Assembly (NCBI RefSeq): GCF_001038505.1
Contig: NZ_LDPY01000001.1
Location: forward strand, 3,968,001-4,032,000
DNA: 64,000 nucleotides
Direction: 5' to 3'
DNA from: Puniceibacterium sp. IMCC21224
GTDB lineage: Bacteria; Pseudomonadota; Alphaproteobacteria; Rhodobacterales; Rhodobacteraceae
Below, in pieces: positions 45,302-54,935 of the stretch. The notes under the pieces were generated by a model, which did not search any database, was not told the origin of the DNA, and was given only the letters and a program-made list of their open reading frames with translations. Position 1 is the stretch's first letter, and each line of letters starts with the position of its first letter. Made by a program: the position numbers and the translations under genes.

Positions 45302-46972
45302 ATGGATGGATCGCACACGAGAACGAGAACCGGCGGACAGGTGCTGGTGGACCAGCTTCTTCTGCACGGCGCGGACTGCGCCTATTGCGTGCCGGGCGAA
45401 AGCTATCTTGAGGTGCTCGACGCGCTGCATGACGTGCGCGACCGCTTTACGCTTTATAATGCACGCCATGAGGCCGGCGCCGCCGACATGGCCGAGGCCT
45501 ATGGCAAGCTGACTGGGCGTCCCGGGATCTGCATGGTCACCCGCGGGCCCGGTGCCTGTCAGGCTGCGGTGGGTGTGCATATCGCGTTCCAGGATTCCAC
45601 CCCGATGATCCTGTTGGTGGGCCAGGTGGGCCGCGATACGATGGATCGTGAAAGTTTTCAGGAAATCGACTATCGCCAGATGTTCGGCCCCGTTGCCAAG
45701 TGGGCCGCGCAGATCGACGACGCGGCACGGGTGCCGGAATACATGGCCCGGGCGTTTCGCGTGGCCACATCGGGCCGTCCCGGTCCCGTAGTCCTGGCCC
45801 TGCCCGAGGACATGCTTACCGACAGGGTCGATGTGCCTGATGCACAACCTTACGTTCCCACTCAGGCCGAGCTGTCCAATACGCAGATTGATGCAGTGAT
45901 TGCGGCGATGCGCGGCGCGCAGCGGCCACTAATCCTCGCCGGCGGGCCGGGCTGGACCGACGAAGGTGCCGACGCGCTGCGCCGGTTCGCTGAGGAAAAC
46001 GATTTGCCGGTTGCCACCTCGTTCCGGCGCCAGGACGTGATCAACAACCGTTCGGACGTATATGTCGGCGATTTTGGCACCGGAGTGGCGCCGAGTCTTG
46101 TGAGGCGTCTTACCGAGGTGGACACGTTGTTGGTCATCGGCGCGCGGCTGGGAGAGATCACGACAAAGACCTATGCCACGCTTTCCGTGCCAACCCCGGC
46201 ACAACGCGTGATCCACATCCATTGCGATCCCGATGAAATCGGACGCGTCTACAGCCCATATCTGGGCGTCGCCGCGGATGCCACGCGGGCGGCACTGGCG
46301 CTCGTGGGGCGCAAGGTGGACAGCGGAGCCGGACCCGATTGGCGACGCGGGCTGCGCGAAGAATATATCACCGATATCGCGCCGCCGCCTCACGATCACC
46401 CGCTCGACATGGGGCAGGCGATGGCCGATGTGCGTGACCTGCTGCCTGCCGATTGCGTCATCACTCTGGATGCGGGCAACCATACCGGCTGGGCGCAGCG
46501 ATTCCTGCCCTTCGGGCGCCCGGGTCGGCAGATCGGTTCCACCTGTGGCTCCATGGGCTATGCGGTTCCTGCCGCCGTCGCTGCATCACTGCAGAACCCG
46601 GCGCGACAGGCCATCGCCTTTGTGGGCGACGGCGGCTTTATGATGAGTGGTGCCGAGCTTACCACAGCCGTTCAGCACGGCGGGCGGCCAATCGTCCTGC
46701 TGTTCAACAACAGCACCTACGGCACGATCCGCATGCACCAGGAGCGCGAGCATCCGCGCCGCATCTCGGGCACCGATATCGTCAATCCCGATTTTGGGTT
46801 GCTGGCGCAGGGCTACGGTGCGAGCTATGCGCGCGTGACCGAAACTGCGCAGTTTCGCCCCGCCCTTGAGTCCGCCTTTGCCCATGATGGGCCCAGCGTC
46901 ATCGAACTGGTGACTGACCCAGAGCGGATTTCGACGCGCACGACGGTTGCCAAGCTGCGCGGAGAGGGCTGA
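45302..46972 (+). CDS. thiamine-diphosphate enzyme, acetolactate synthase large-subunit-like
   Basis: 556 residues with the three usual domains. The ThDP-activating Glu is in ARHEAGAADMA (near residue 58). The ThDP/Mg motif is GDGGFMM near 440 through FNNSTYG near 470. The central domain has PLILAGGPGW and VIGARLGE. Close in plan to AHAS, but no regulatory subunit is encoded nearby. In this operon it may decarboxylate or ligate a 2-oxo acid derived from the sugar acid. Substrate not predictable. Confidence 0.85.
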   Translation: MDGSHTRTRTGGQVLVDQLLLHGADCAYCVPGESYLEVLDALHDVRDRFTLYNARHEAGAADMAEAYGKLTGRPGICMVTRGPGACQAAVGVHIAFQDSTPMILLVGQVGRDTMDRESFQEIDYRQMFGPVAKWAAQIDDAARVPEYMARAFRVATSGRPGPVVLALPEDMLTDRVDVPDAQPYVPTQAELSNTQIDAVIAAMRGAQRPLILAGGPGWTDEGADALRRFAEENDLPVATSFRRQDVINNRSDVYVGDFGTGVAPSLVRRLTEVDTLLVIGARLGEITTKTYATLSVPTPAQRVIHIHCDPDEIGRVYSPYLGVAADATRAALALVGRKVDSGAGPDWRRGLREEYITDIAPPPHDHPLDMGQAMADVRDLLPADCVITLDAGNHTGWAQRFLPFGRPGRQIGSTCGSMGYAVPAAVAASLQNPARQAIAFVGDGGFMMSGAELTTAVQHGGRPIVLLFNNSTYGTIRMHQEREHPRRISGTDIVNPDFGLLAQGYGASYARVTETAQFRPALESAFAHDGPSVIELVTDPERISTRTTVAKLRGEG

Positions 46973-46975
46973 ACC

Positions 46976-47968
46976 ATGAAGTCACGTACCCTTGGTGCCG
47001 GAGGGAGCGAGGTTTCCGCAGTCGGCCTTGGCGCCATGAATATCTCGGGCTTTTACGGTGCGGCAACCGAAGGACAGGCCTTTGCCCTGTTCGACCGGGC
47101 GCAGGAGTTGGGGGTCGATCATCTTGACACCTCGAACGCCTACGGGAATGGCCATTCGGAAGAGACCATCGGGCGCTATTTCAAGGATCGTGGCGCGGTG
47201 TTCCGCATCGCGACCAAGGCAGGCATCTGCCGCGACCCGAATACCGGCGCGCGGTACTTTGACAACAGCGCCAAGCACCTTACCGATTCTCTGGAGGCGA
47301 GCCTTGTCCGGCTGGGGGTCGAGTGCGTCGACCTGTTCTATGTCCATCGCCGCGATGCCAGCCGCCCGATCGAAGAGGTTACAGAGACGCTTGCGGGGCT
47401 GGTACGTACAGGCAAGGCCCGCGCCTTTGGCTTTTCCGAGATCGCGCCCGCCTCGCTGCGGCGCGCCGCAGCGATCCATCCGGTTGCTGCCGTGCAGTCG
47501 GAATATTCCCTTGCCACGCGCGCTCCGGATCTGGGGCTGGTGCAGGCCTGTGCTGCGCTTGGAACCACGCTTGTCGCCTTCAGCCCAGTCGGTCGGGGGC
47601 TTTTGACTGATACACCGCCGAACCGGGCGCGGGCCATGGAATCGGGGTTTCTCAAGGATAATCCTCGTTTTATCGAGCCTAACATGACGGCCAACCTTGC
47701 CGCGACAGACCGGCTTCGGAGGTTGGCGGCTGAAATGGGACTGCCCGCCGCCACGCTTTCTATCGCGTGGCTGCTGGCGCAGGGCGGGCATATCCTGCCG
47801 ATCCCCGGCACACGCAATCCCGACCATCTGGCCGAAGCCGTTCGTGGCGCCACGCTCGACCTCAGCGCCACGGACCTTGCCCGGATCGAAGAGGCCCTTC
47901 CTGTCGGCTGGGCCCATGGCGACCGCTACAGCGAGTCGCAATGGAACGGGCCCGAATGCTACTGCTGA
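46976..47968 (+). CDS. aldo/keto reductase
   Basis: 330 residues. The catalytic tetrad is Asp51, Tyr56, Lys81 and His124 (LDTSNAYGNG, ATKAG, YVHRRD); C-terminal NADP-binding region LPIPGTRNPDHLAEAV. Probably reduces an aldehyde or keto sugar, possibly the product of the ThDP enzyme. It begins three bases after that gene, last in the operon, and converges with the dehydratase gene 10 bp away. Confidence 0.92.
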   Translation: MKSRTLGAGGSEVSAVGLGAMNISGFYGAATEGQAFALFDRAQELGVDHLDTSNAYGNGHSEETIGRYFKDRGAVFRIATKAGICRDPNTGARYFDNSAKHLTDSLEASLVRLGVECVDLFYVHRRDASRPIEEVTETLAGLVRTGKARAFGFSEIAPASLRRAAAIHPVAAVQSEYSLATRAPDLGLVQACAALGTTLVAFSPVGRGLLTDTPPNRARAMESGFLKDNPRFIEPNMTANLAATDRLRRLAAEMGLPAATLSIAWLLAQGGHILPIPGTRNPDHLAEAVRGATLDLSATDLARIEEALPVGWAHGDRYSESQWNGPECYC

Positions 47969-47978
47969 GGCGCCGGCA

Positions 47979-49721
47979 TCAGTAGATGTCCGGCTCGCCA
48001 GCGGCGGGGCCAAAGCCGCGTTCGAGGAAGTCGAAATCGCAGCCCTTGTCCGCCTGCCCCACGTGGCGCGAAAATATCCAGCCCCAACCGCGTTGAAAGC
48101 GGGGTTCGGGCGGGGTCCATGCCGCGCGGCGGCGGTCAAGCTCTTTGTCGTCCACCAGCATATCGAGCCGCCGTGCCTCGAGGTCCATGCGAATGATGTC
48201 GCCGGTCCGGAGCAGCGCCAAAGGACCACCCACATAGCTTTCGGGCGCCACATGCAGGACACATGCGCCGTAGGATGTCCCCGACATCCGCGCGTCGGAA
48301 ATCCGCAGCATGTCGCGGTGGCCCTGCTTGATCAGCGCCTTGGGGATCGGCAGCATACCCCATTCAGGCATCCCCGGCCCGCCCTGTGGCCCTACGTTGC
48401 GCAGCACCATGACATGGTCGGGTGTGATATCGAGATCCTCGTCATCCACGGCCTTTTTCATTTCGGGGTAGCTGTCAAAAACCAGCGCAGGGCCTTCGTG
48501 GACGTGATATTTCGGATCGCAGGCGGCGGGTTTGATAACCGCACCATCGGGGCAGAGATTGCCCCGCAAAAGCGCCAGGGAGCCTTCCTTGTAGACCGGG
48601 TTTGACAGGGGACGGATCACGTCGTCGTTGAAAACTTCGGCGCCTTCTAGGTTTTCGCCCACGGTACGCCCGGTTACGGTCAGGCAGGAAGTGTCGAGCC
48701 TGTCCTCCATCTGCTTCATCAGCGCGCGCAGCCCGCCCGCATAAAAGAAATCCTCCATCAGATAGTCCTTGCCCGAAGGGCGGACATTCGCAATCAGCGG
48801 CGTGATCCGTCCCAGATCATCCAGATCGTCAAGCGTCAGATCCACCCCTGCGCGTCGTGCCATGGCGATCAGATGCACGACCGCGTTGGTGGAACAGCCT
48901 GTGGCCATCGCCACGATTGCGGCGTTGCGAAAGGCTGCATTGGTCAGGATACGGTCGGGGGTCAGATCCTCCCAGACCATGTCAACGATGCGCCGTCCGC
49001 AATCGGCCGACATGCGTTGGTGGCCCGCATCGGGCGCGGGGATTGACGATGCCCCGGGCAGCGTCAGCCCCAGCGCGTCGGTGATCGCTGTCATCGTGCT
49101 GGCGGTGCCCATCGTCATGCAGGTTCCGACCGAGCGGGCGATCCCGCCCTGGATACCCAGCCATTCCGCATCCGAGATGTTGCCCGCGCGCCGTTCGTCC
49201 CAGTATTTCCACGCATCCGAACCCGAACCGAGGATCCGTCCTGCGTAATGGCCGCGCAGCATCGGGCCTGCGGGCAGATAGATGCAGGGCACCCCCGCCG
49301 AAATTGCCCCCATCACGAGACCCGGCGTGGTCTTGTCACAGCCCCCCATGAGCACGACACCGTCGAAGGGATGCGACCGGATCATCTCTTCGGTCTCCAT
49401 CGCCAGCATGTTGCGGTAAAGCATGGAGGTCGGTTTAGTAAAACTTTCGTCTACCGACAGCGATGGCATCTCGACGGCGAAGCCCCCGGCCTGAAAGACG
49501 CCGCGTTTCACATCCTGTGCGCGTTCGCGGAAATGACCATGGCAGGAATTGATTTCGGACCAGGTGTTGAGAATGCCGATCAAGGGCCGACCGCGAAATT
49601 CATCCTCGGAATACCCAAGCTGCATCATGCGCGAACGGTGCCCGAAACTGCGCAGGTCGTCCGGCCCGAACCACCGTGCGCTGCGAAGATCATCGGGGCT
49701 CTTGCGTGTCGTGTCGTTCAT
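47979..49721 (-). CDS. IlvD/Edd-family sugar-acid dehydratase, L-arabinonate dehydratase-like
   Basis: 580 residues. Iron-sulfur cysteines at positions 60 (NSCHGH), 128 (GGCDKTTPG) and 201 (GTCMTMG) are one residue offset from C59, C127 and C200 of L-arabinonate dehydratase (from memory), and Lys130 follows. DAGHQRMSADCG and RISDARMSGTSYG are also conserved. It dehydrates an aldonate to a 2-keto-3-deoxy acid with a [2Fe-2S] cluster. Start 49721 fits the family N-terminus. Last gene of the minus-strand operon that begins at 54793. Confidence 0.88.
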   Translation of the reverse strand: MNDTTRKSPDDLRSARWFGPDDLRSFGHRSRMMQLGYSEDEFRGRPLIGILNTWSEINSCHGHFRERAQDVKRGVFQAGGFAVEMPSLSVDESFTKPTSMLYRNMLAMETEEMIRSHPFDGVVLMGGCDKTTPGLVMGAISAGVPCIYLPAGPMLRGHYAGRILGSGSDAWKYWDERRAGNISDAEWLGIQGGIARSVGTCMTMGTASTMTAITDALGLTLPGASSIPAPDAGHQRMSADCGRRIVDMVWEDLTPDRILTNAAFRNAAIVAMATGCSTNAVVHLIAMARRAGVDLTLDDLDDLGRITPLIANVRPSGKDYLMEDFFYAGGLRALMKQMEDRLDTSCLTVTGRTVGENLEGAEVFNDDVIRPLSNPVYKEGSLALLRGNLCPDGAVIKPAACDPKYHVHEGPALVFDSYPEMKKAVDDEDLDITPDHVMVLRNVGPQGGPGMPEWGMLPIPKALIKQGHRDMLRISDARMSGTSYGACVLHVAPESYVGGPLALLRTGDIIRMDLEARRLDMLVDDKELDRRRAAWTPPEPRFQRGWGWIFSRHVGQADKGCDFDFLERGFGPAAGEPDIY

Positions 49722-49722
49722 C

Positions 49723-50502
49723 TCAGTCCCTCGTCTGTTGATCTTCGTTCTGCACGGCGCGTAGCATCTGGTCCATCGACTGGGCGAGCAGCCAGGCGTC
49801 GCCCGCGACCGCGACGAATTCGATCCCTTCGGCATGATAGCGGCGCGCTGCCGCCTCGCCGTAGCCAAGGATGCCGACTGGCTTGCCCGCTGTATGCACA
49901 GCAGTAACCGCGCGCAGGATCTGGGCCTGCACGTCTTCATGGCCCACGTTGCCCACATGCCCCATCGACGAGGCGAGATCGCCCGGCCCGATAAAGATCG
50001 CATCGATCCCTTCTACCGCCGCGATGGCGGGAATCTGATCGATGGCTTCAGGGGTTTCGACCTGCACGATCACGCACAACTCGTTTTCGTATGTTTCAAG
50101 GTAATCGGCCTGCCGCCCATAGCCATTCGCCCGGATCGTTCCGGAATGGCCGCGCACACCCTTGGGGGGGTAGCGTGTCCACGACACCGCCTCGGCCGCC
50201 ATTTCTGCGGTCTGGATCATAGGAAACATCAGGGTACGCGCCCCGATGTCGAGCAGACGCTTCGTGATCACCTGGTCCGAAAACGGCGGGCGGACCACCG
50301 GTTCTGCACAGCCCCCGCGCGCCGCGCGCAGCTGGTCGGCCATCATCGACAGATCGTTGGGCGCGTGTTCCATGTCCAGCAGAATCCAGTCGGCCCCGCT
50401 ATGTGCTGCGATCTCGGTCACCGTGGGCGAACACAGCGACAGCCACAGGCCCGGGCAGCGCCGACCTGCCGCCAGATCGGCCTTGAAACGATTCCCTTTC
50501 AT
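49723..50502 (-). CDS. HpcH/HpaI-type class II aldolase
   Basis: 259 residues. Metal-dependent 2-keto-3-deoxy-acid aldolase family: WILLDMEHAPND (near 42), RTLMFPMIQTAE (about 92), VIVQVETPEAIDQI (about 147) and AIFIGPGDLASSMG (about 170) carry the metal-binding Glu/Asp and substrate Arg. Likely splits 2-keto-3-deoxy acids to pyruvate and an aldehyde. Start overlaps the tctA stop (ATGA). The next gene begins one base after its stop. Confidence 0.9.
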   Translation of the reverse strand: MKGNRFKADLAAGRRCPGLWLSLCSPTVTEIAAHSGADWILLDMEHAPNDLSMMADQLRAARGGCAEPVVRPPFSDQVITKRLLDIGARTLMFPMIQTAEMAAEAVSWTRYPPKGVRGHSGTIRANGYGRQADYLETYENELCVIVQVETPEAIDQIPAIAAVEGIDAIFIGPGDLASSMGHVGNVGHEDVQAQILRAVTAVHTAGKPVGILGYGEAAARRYHAEGIEFVAVAGDAWLLAQSMDQMLRAVQNEDQQTRD

Positions 50503-52001
50503 GATGCTTTTCCTTTCAGGCGCCGACGGTCCTGGCGTTGTTGTATGAAGATGTAGCCAAGAAACAGCACTGCGAGTCCCAGCAGGGTGGCGCTGATCGG
50601 GCGCAGCAGGAACTGCGTCCAGTCGCCGTCAAAGATCAGCATCCCGCGCCGCAGGTTGGATTCAGTCAAGGTGCCAAGGATCAGGCCCAGTATCACGGGC
50701 GCGGTGCCGAACCCGTACCGGTTAAGAAAGAAGCCAAGCAAACCGAAGACGAACATCAGCCAGAGTTCGAAGATCGAACCATTCACGCCGTAAACTCCGA
50801 TCACGCAGAACATCAGGATCAGTGGCATCAGCATTCGCGGCGGGACTTTGAGGATGCGCACGAAAAGCCGGATGCCCAGAAGCTGCATGGTGAACATCGC
50901 GATATTGGCCAGAATGAAGGCGAAGAAGATGCCATAGACGATTTCAGCCTGCTGATCGAAGAGCGCGGGGCCGGGCCGTACGCCCTGGATGGTTAGACCG
51001 CCCATCAGCACGGCGGTGGCGACTTCACCTGGTACGCCCAGTGTCAGCATGGGTATCAGCGCACCGCCTGCGGTGGCATTGTTGGAACTTTCGGACGCGA
51101 TGAGTCCCTCGGGATGACCGGTGCCGAACTTTTCCGGTGTCTTCGACATGCGTCGCGCCTGATCGTATGACAGGAAGGAAGAGATCGATCCGCCCGCGCC
51201 CGGGATTGCGCCCACGATCACGCCAATGATGGTGGACGAGGCGACAACGCGCCACGCGCGCGCCAGGATGCCCCAATGCGGACGGGCATTTTCGAAATTC
51301 TGCGTGATGATCACCTTGGGGTCCGCGCCCATGCGTTTTACCACGTCATCAAGAACCTGTGACACGGCGAAAAGGCCGATCAGTGCAGGCAGCAGATTGA
51401 TTCCGCTTATAAGTGCGGGCTGACCTGCGGTGAACCGCATCACGCCGGTCATGGGATCGGCCCCAACCGTGGCCAGCACGAGGCCCAGAAGCCCGGCCAC
51501 GGCCCCCCGCAACATCGAACCCGACGATACTGACGCAATGATGACAAGTCCAAAGACCCCGAGAGAGAAGAACTCTGCCGGGCCGAATTCCAGCGCAAAG
51601 CTGGCAATTGGAGGGGCGAGCAGGATCAGAAGCGCCGCCCCGATCACGCCGCCCACGAAGGAGGCCGAGATCGACAGGCCCAGGGCCTTGCCCGCCTCTC
51701 CGTTGCGCGCCATTGGGAAACCGTCAAGCGTCGTGCAGACAGAAGACGGCGTGCCGGGGATGTTGAGCAGGATCGCCGGGATCGCGCCACCCGCGATGGC
51801 GCCGCAGAATGCCCCCAGAAGCATGCCAATGCCGGTAAGTGTGCCCATCCCGAAGGTGAGCGGAATCAATAGCGCAATGGCCATGGCCGCAGTCAGGCCG
51901 GGCAGCGATCCCATCACCAGGCCCAGAAACGTGCCGCCGAGGATCGCGAGAAGAACGTTGATATCGGCGACAAGGCTGATGGCGTCGAAGAGGACCGTCA
52001 T
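50499..52001 (-). CDS. tctA: tripartite tricarboxylate transporter large permease TctA, copy 3
   Basis: 500 residues, about 11-12 membrane segments. GTFLGLVMGSLPGLTAAMA, LLNIPGTPSSVCTTLDG, PGAGGSISSFLSYDQA, ASESSNNATAGGALIPMLT and GVRPGPALF are present. It diverges from copies 1 and 2 at many motif positions, so it is a separate lineage, probably with another substrate. Flanked by tctB and the aldolase. Confidence 0.94.
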   Translation of the reverse strand: MTVLFDAISLVADINVLLAILGGTFLGLVMGSLPGLTAAMAIALLIPLTFGMGTLTGIGMLLGAFCGAIAGGAIPAILLNIPGTPSSVCTTLDGFPMARNGEAGKALGLSISASFVGGVIGAALLILLAPPIASFALEFGPAEFFSLGVFGLVIIASVSSGSMLRGAVAGLLGLVLATVGADPMTGVMRFTAGQPALISGINLLPALIGLFAVSQVLDDVVKRMGADPKVIITQNFENARPHWGILARAWRVVASSTIIGVIVGAIPGAGGSISSFLSYDQARRMSKTPEKFGTGHPEGLIASESSNNATAGGALIPMLTLGVPGEVATAVLMGGLTIQGVRPGPALFDQQAEIVYGIFFAFILANIAMFTMQLLGIRLFVRILKVPPRMLMPLILMFCVIGVYGVNGSIFELWLMFVFGLLGFFLNRYGFGTAPVILGLILGTLTESNLRRGMLIFDGDWTQFLLRPISATLLGLAVLFLGYIFIQQRQDRRRLKGKAS

Positions 52002-52016
52002 CGGTGCATCCTTTGC

Positions 52017-52502
52017 TCAGGGAAAGATCAGGCCAAACCCGTAGGTGAAGACCGCGTAGGTGAGCCCCGAACCCGCCAGCGCGAGCACGAGGGCCGAGAC
52101 AGACAGGCGTCGCCATCCGGCGGCGTCGGCGGGGCGGTCAATCAGCCAACTGCACGACAGCACTGCGACAAAAAGGAAGATCATCGTGGATGCCAGAAAA
52201 CCCAGCGGTTCCAGCAGCACGATATACCCCAGAAGCAGCGCGCAGGTGGCGGTGACGCCCAGCGTTTCGGCCATGCCGATGTTGTCCGTGCCATCGCTTG
52301 GGTCGCGCAGCGCGCGCAGATCGTTTAAGAGCACCGCCAGCAGGAACAGGATCGCGAGGATCATGACGCCCGCCGGAAAATCGCCGGGCCCGACCTGTCC
52401 GGGGCCAAAGGCCTCGGGCAGCGATATGGCCTCCATCAGGCCCCAGGCCATCGTCGCAAGAAGCACAAGGTCGAAGACGATCCGCCCCGAAATCAGTCTC
52501 AT
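52017..52502 (-). CDS. tctB: tripartite tricarboxylate transporter small permease TctB, copy 3
   Basis: 161 residues, four hydrophobic segments (IVFDLVLLATMAWGLM; FPAGVMILAILFLLAVLL; LGVTATCALLLGYIVLL; STMIFLFVAVLSC) and a final helix ending VFTYGFGLIFP. TGGAGATCCC precedes the ATG at 52502. Family placement is by context and topology. Confidence 0.85.
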   Translation of the reverse strand: MRLISGRIVFDLVLLATMAWGLMEAISLPEAFGPGQVGPGDFPAGVMILAILFLLAVLLNDLRALRDPSDGTDNIGMAETLGVTATCALLLGYIVLLEPLGFLASTMIFLFVAVLSCSWLIDRPADAAGWRRLSVSALVLALAGSGLTYAVFTYGFGLIFP

Positions 52503-52563
52503 GGGATCTCCAGACTTGATAGGAAAAGACCCCCGCAGCATGGGCGACGAGGGCTTGCAGGGA

Positions 52564-53508
52564 TTACTGTTTTGCGACCGATCGCGTCAGCGGCAGAAAG
52601 AGATCGGACCCGTCCTGAACGAACTGCTCAAGCCCTTCGCCGTAGAGCGGCGCAAGCTCGACGCCGAGGTTCTGGACCGCTTTCTGGAAACCTTCGTCCT
52701 GGATAGCCTTTTGCAGCGCGGTTTCCCATGCGGCGATCACCGCGGGATCGACGCCCGCCGGTGCGGCAATGCCGCGCCATTGGTCCCCAGTTACCTTAAC
52801 GCCCAGGTCCGAAAAGACGGGAACGTCGGGCAAGAGAGAGCTGGTGCCGGTGGCGGCTACGGGGATGAGTCCGCCCTCACCCTCGATCGCCGATACGACG
52901 TCGGAGGGTGACAGAACGACCCCGTCGATATGCCCGCCAAGCGCGGCTGCCGTCGCTTCGGAACCACCGCCATAAGGTACGAAACTTACCTGAACCCCCA
53001 GCGCGTCGGCGATGGCCATCGTCATGATGTGCGAGGACGACCCGACGCCCGCAAAGCCGAGCGTCACTTTGTTTTCCTTGGCGTAGTCCACAAAGGACTG
53101 CAGATCCGACCAGTTGTCGGACTGGCCGAGCGTGAGGACGTAAGGTTCGGTCACGAGGCGCGCGATGTAGTCGAAATCATCGACTTCGAAGGCCACGTTG
53201 CCCATGCCCACCAGCGTGTAAAAGGCATTGTTGGGGATCGTGACTGTGTAGCCGTCGGGATCGGCGGTGAGGGTCTGCGCAAGGCCGACAGCCCCTCCGC
53301 CACCGGCGACGTTGCGCACGGCGACATCGGTGCCGAACGCCGCTTCCAGTGGGCCTTCAAGTGCGCGCACGAAATTATCTGTCCCGCCGCCCGCGCCGTA
53401 GGGCACGATGATGGTGATGGTGTCGCTTGGGAAGTTCTCCTGCGCGGCAAGCGGTGCGGTCAGTGCGCCGAATACCAGAACGGCAGTTGCCGTAGTTAGC
53501 TTGAGCAT
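52564..53508 (-). CDS. tctC: TTT system substrate-binding protein TctC, copy 3
   Basis: 314 residues; signal peptide ends near LAAQ. SDTITIIVPYGAGGGTDNFVR at the mature start (here split by nothing, 20 or fewer residues quoted as DTITIIVPYGAGGGTDNF) and LGFAGVGSSSHIMTMAIADA are TctC motifs. AGGAGGAGATACACC precedes the ATG. Second gene of the enolase-led operon. Confidence 0.9.
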   Translation of the reverse strand: MLKLTTATAVLVFGALTAPLAAQENFPSDTITIIVPYGAGGGTDNFVRALEGPLEAAFGTDVAVRNVAGGGGAVGLAQTLTADPDGYTVTIPNNAFYTLVGMGNVAFEVDDFDYIARLVTEPYVLTLGQSDNWSDLQSFVDYAKENKVTLGFAGVGSSSHIMTMAIADALGVQVSFVPYGGGSEATAAALGGHIDGVVLSPSDVVSAIEGEGGLIPVAATGTSSLLPDVPVFSDLGVKVTGDQWRGIAAPAGVDPAVIAAWETALQKAIQDEGFQKAVQNLGVELAPLYGEGLEQFVQDGSDLFLPLTRSVAKQ

Positions 53509-53557
53509 GGTGTATCTCCTCCTCGAGATGTAAAAAACAGTCTTAGCGCCGGGGCGC

Positions 53558-54793
53558 TCAGTCGCAGGTTCGCCCGCTGACGCGCCGTGTCAGATCGCTT
53601 CGTGACAGGACCGTGTCGTTCAGCCCGGCGCCAAGACCCGGACCGTCCAGCGAATGGATGTGGCCGTCGACCACCTTGGGGACGTCGGTCATGACCTCCC
53701 GGTAGAACCCGTCGAGATGGGAGCGCACGGTTTCTGCCATCAGTGCGTTCGGCATCGCCGCCATGAGCTGCAGGTTGGCCAGAAGCGTCACCGGACCGGT
53801 GCAGTCGTGCGGTGCGATGGTGCGGTCGTGGGCCAGGGCCAGATGCGCGATGCGTTGTCCTTCGGTCAGACCGCCGATCCAGGCCATGTCGAAATTGGCC
53901 ACGTCTATAGTGCCGCGCCCGAACATGTCGCGGTACCAGGGCAAGGAGCCAAGGTTCTCTGACCCCGCGAGTCGGGTTCCGGAGGCAGCAGCATAGCGGG
54001 CAAGGTCGTCGCCATTGTCGAGCTTGATCGGGTCTTCCTGCCAGAAGATGCCGTAATCCTCAGTGGCGCGGGCGATTTCGAGCGCGGCGGGCAGTTGCCA
54101 GAGGCCGTGATACTCGATCATGATGTCCATCGCGTCGCCGGCTTCGTTGCGGATCTGTTCGATCCCCCACAACGCGTCCTTCATCTGCGCGGCCGAAATC
54201 GTCTGGCCGCGGCTTTCGCGGGCGTGGACATCAAAAGGCCAGATCTTCATGGCCGTTATCCCCTCGTCCAGCAGCTCGCGCGCAAGCCTTGCGGGTTCGA
54301 ACACCTGCATCAAGAGGTCTTCGCTCCGCGAGATGTTGGTGGGCGAGGGATCAGCGCGGCTATAGATCTGGCTATCGTATCCGGTGCGAACCTGATTGTT
54401 GTAGTTCGAGTTGGCGCAGGTGTTGTAAAGGCGCAGCCGGTCATGGACCTTGCCACCCAGAAGCGTCGTGATCGACTGTCCGAGCGACTGCCCCCACAGA
54501 TCCCACAGCGCGATATCTACCGCTGAATTGCCACGGATCTCGACCGAGCGGGTGGGGAAGCCCTGAAAACGGTTGCCGACCTCGTGACGCAGCGCGTGTG
54601 AAATGGCAGTGCGCGCCATCGGGTCGCGACCAATCACGGCAGGCGCGCACGTCTCGTGGATATAGGCCACGACGGCCTGCGGATTGCGAAACGTCTCTCC
54701 CAGGCCGATCAGCCCCTCATCCGTGTGAAGACGCACCCAGACGAGATTGCTGAACTCCTCGATCTGGATTGTTTCGAGTCCGATTATGCGCAT
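53558..54793 (-). CDS. mandelate racemase/enolase-superfamily sugar-acid dehydratase
   Basis: 411 residues. The metal ligands are Glu in MIEYHGLW (near 225), Glu in FWQEDP (about 250) and Glu in AGSENLGS (about 275). The EYHG histidine is at the place of the acid/base His of galactonate and mannonate dehydratases, and APHDCTGP (about 325) provides the second His. MKIWPFD holds the K/W segment. Start at 54793. It opens the operon with tctCBA copy 3, an aldolase and the IlvD-type dehydratase, so it probably dehydrates the imported acid. Confidence 0.88.
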   Translation of the reverse strand: MRIIGLETIQIEEFSNLVWVRLHTDEGLIGLGETFRNPQAVVAYIHETCAPAVIGRDPMARTAISHALRHEVGNRFQGFPTRSVEIRGNSAVDIALWDLWGQSLGQSITTLLGGKVHDRLRLYNTCANSNYNNQVRTGYDSQIYSRADPSPTNISRSEDLLMQVFEPARLARELLDEGITAMKIWPFDVHARESRGQTISAAQMKDALWGIEQIRNEAGDAMDIMIEYHGLWQLPAALEIARATEDYGIFWQEDPIKLDNGDDLARYAAASGTRLAGSENLGSLPWYRDMFGRGTIDVANFDMAWIGGLTEGQRIAHLALAHDRTIAPHDCTGPVTLLANLQLMAAMPNALMAETVRSHLDGFYREVMTDVPKVVDGHIHSLDGPGLGAGLNDTVLSRSDLTRRVSGRTCD

Positions 54794-54935
54794 GGCGTGC
54801 CTTCCCCCCCTCGTCTTTGCAGCGGTGCCGCGACACAAACCTATTTGTTACTATTAGTCAATATGGGTAATGCGCATTGTCCGATGGTTCCATTCTGTCC
54901 GGAGATTTGCCTTGATTTCCAGTGATCTCTGTTCG

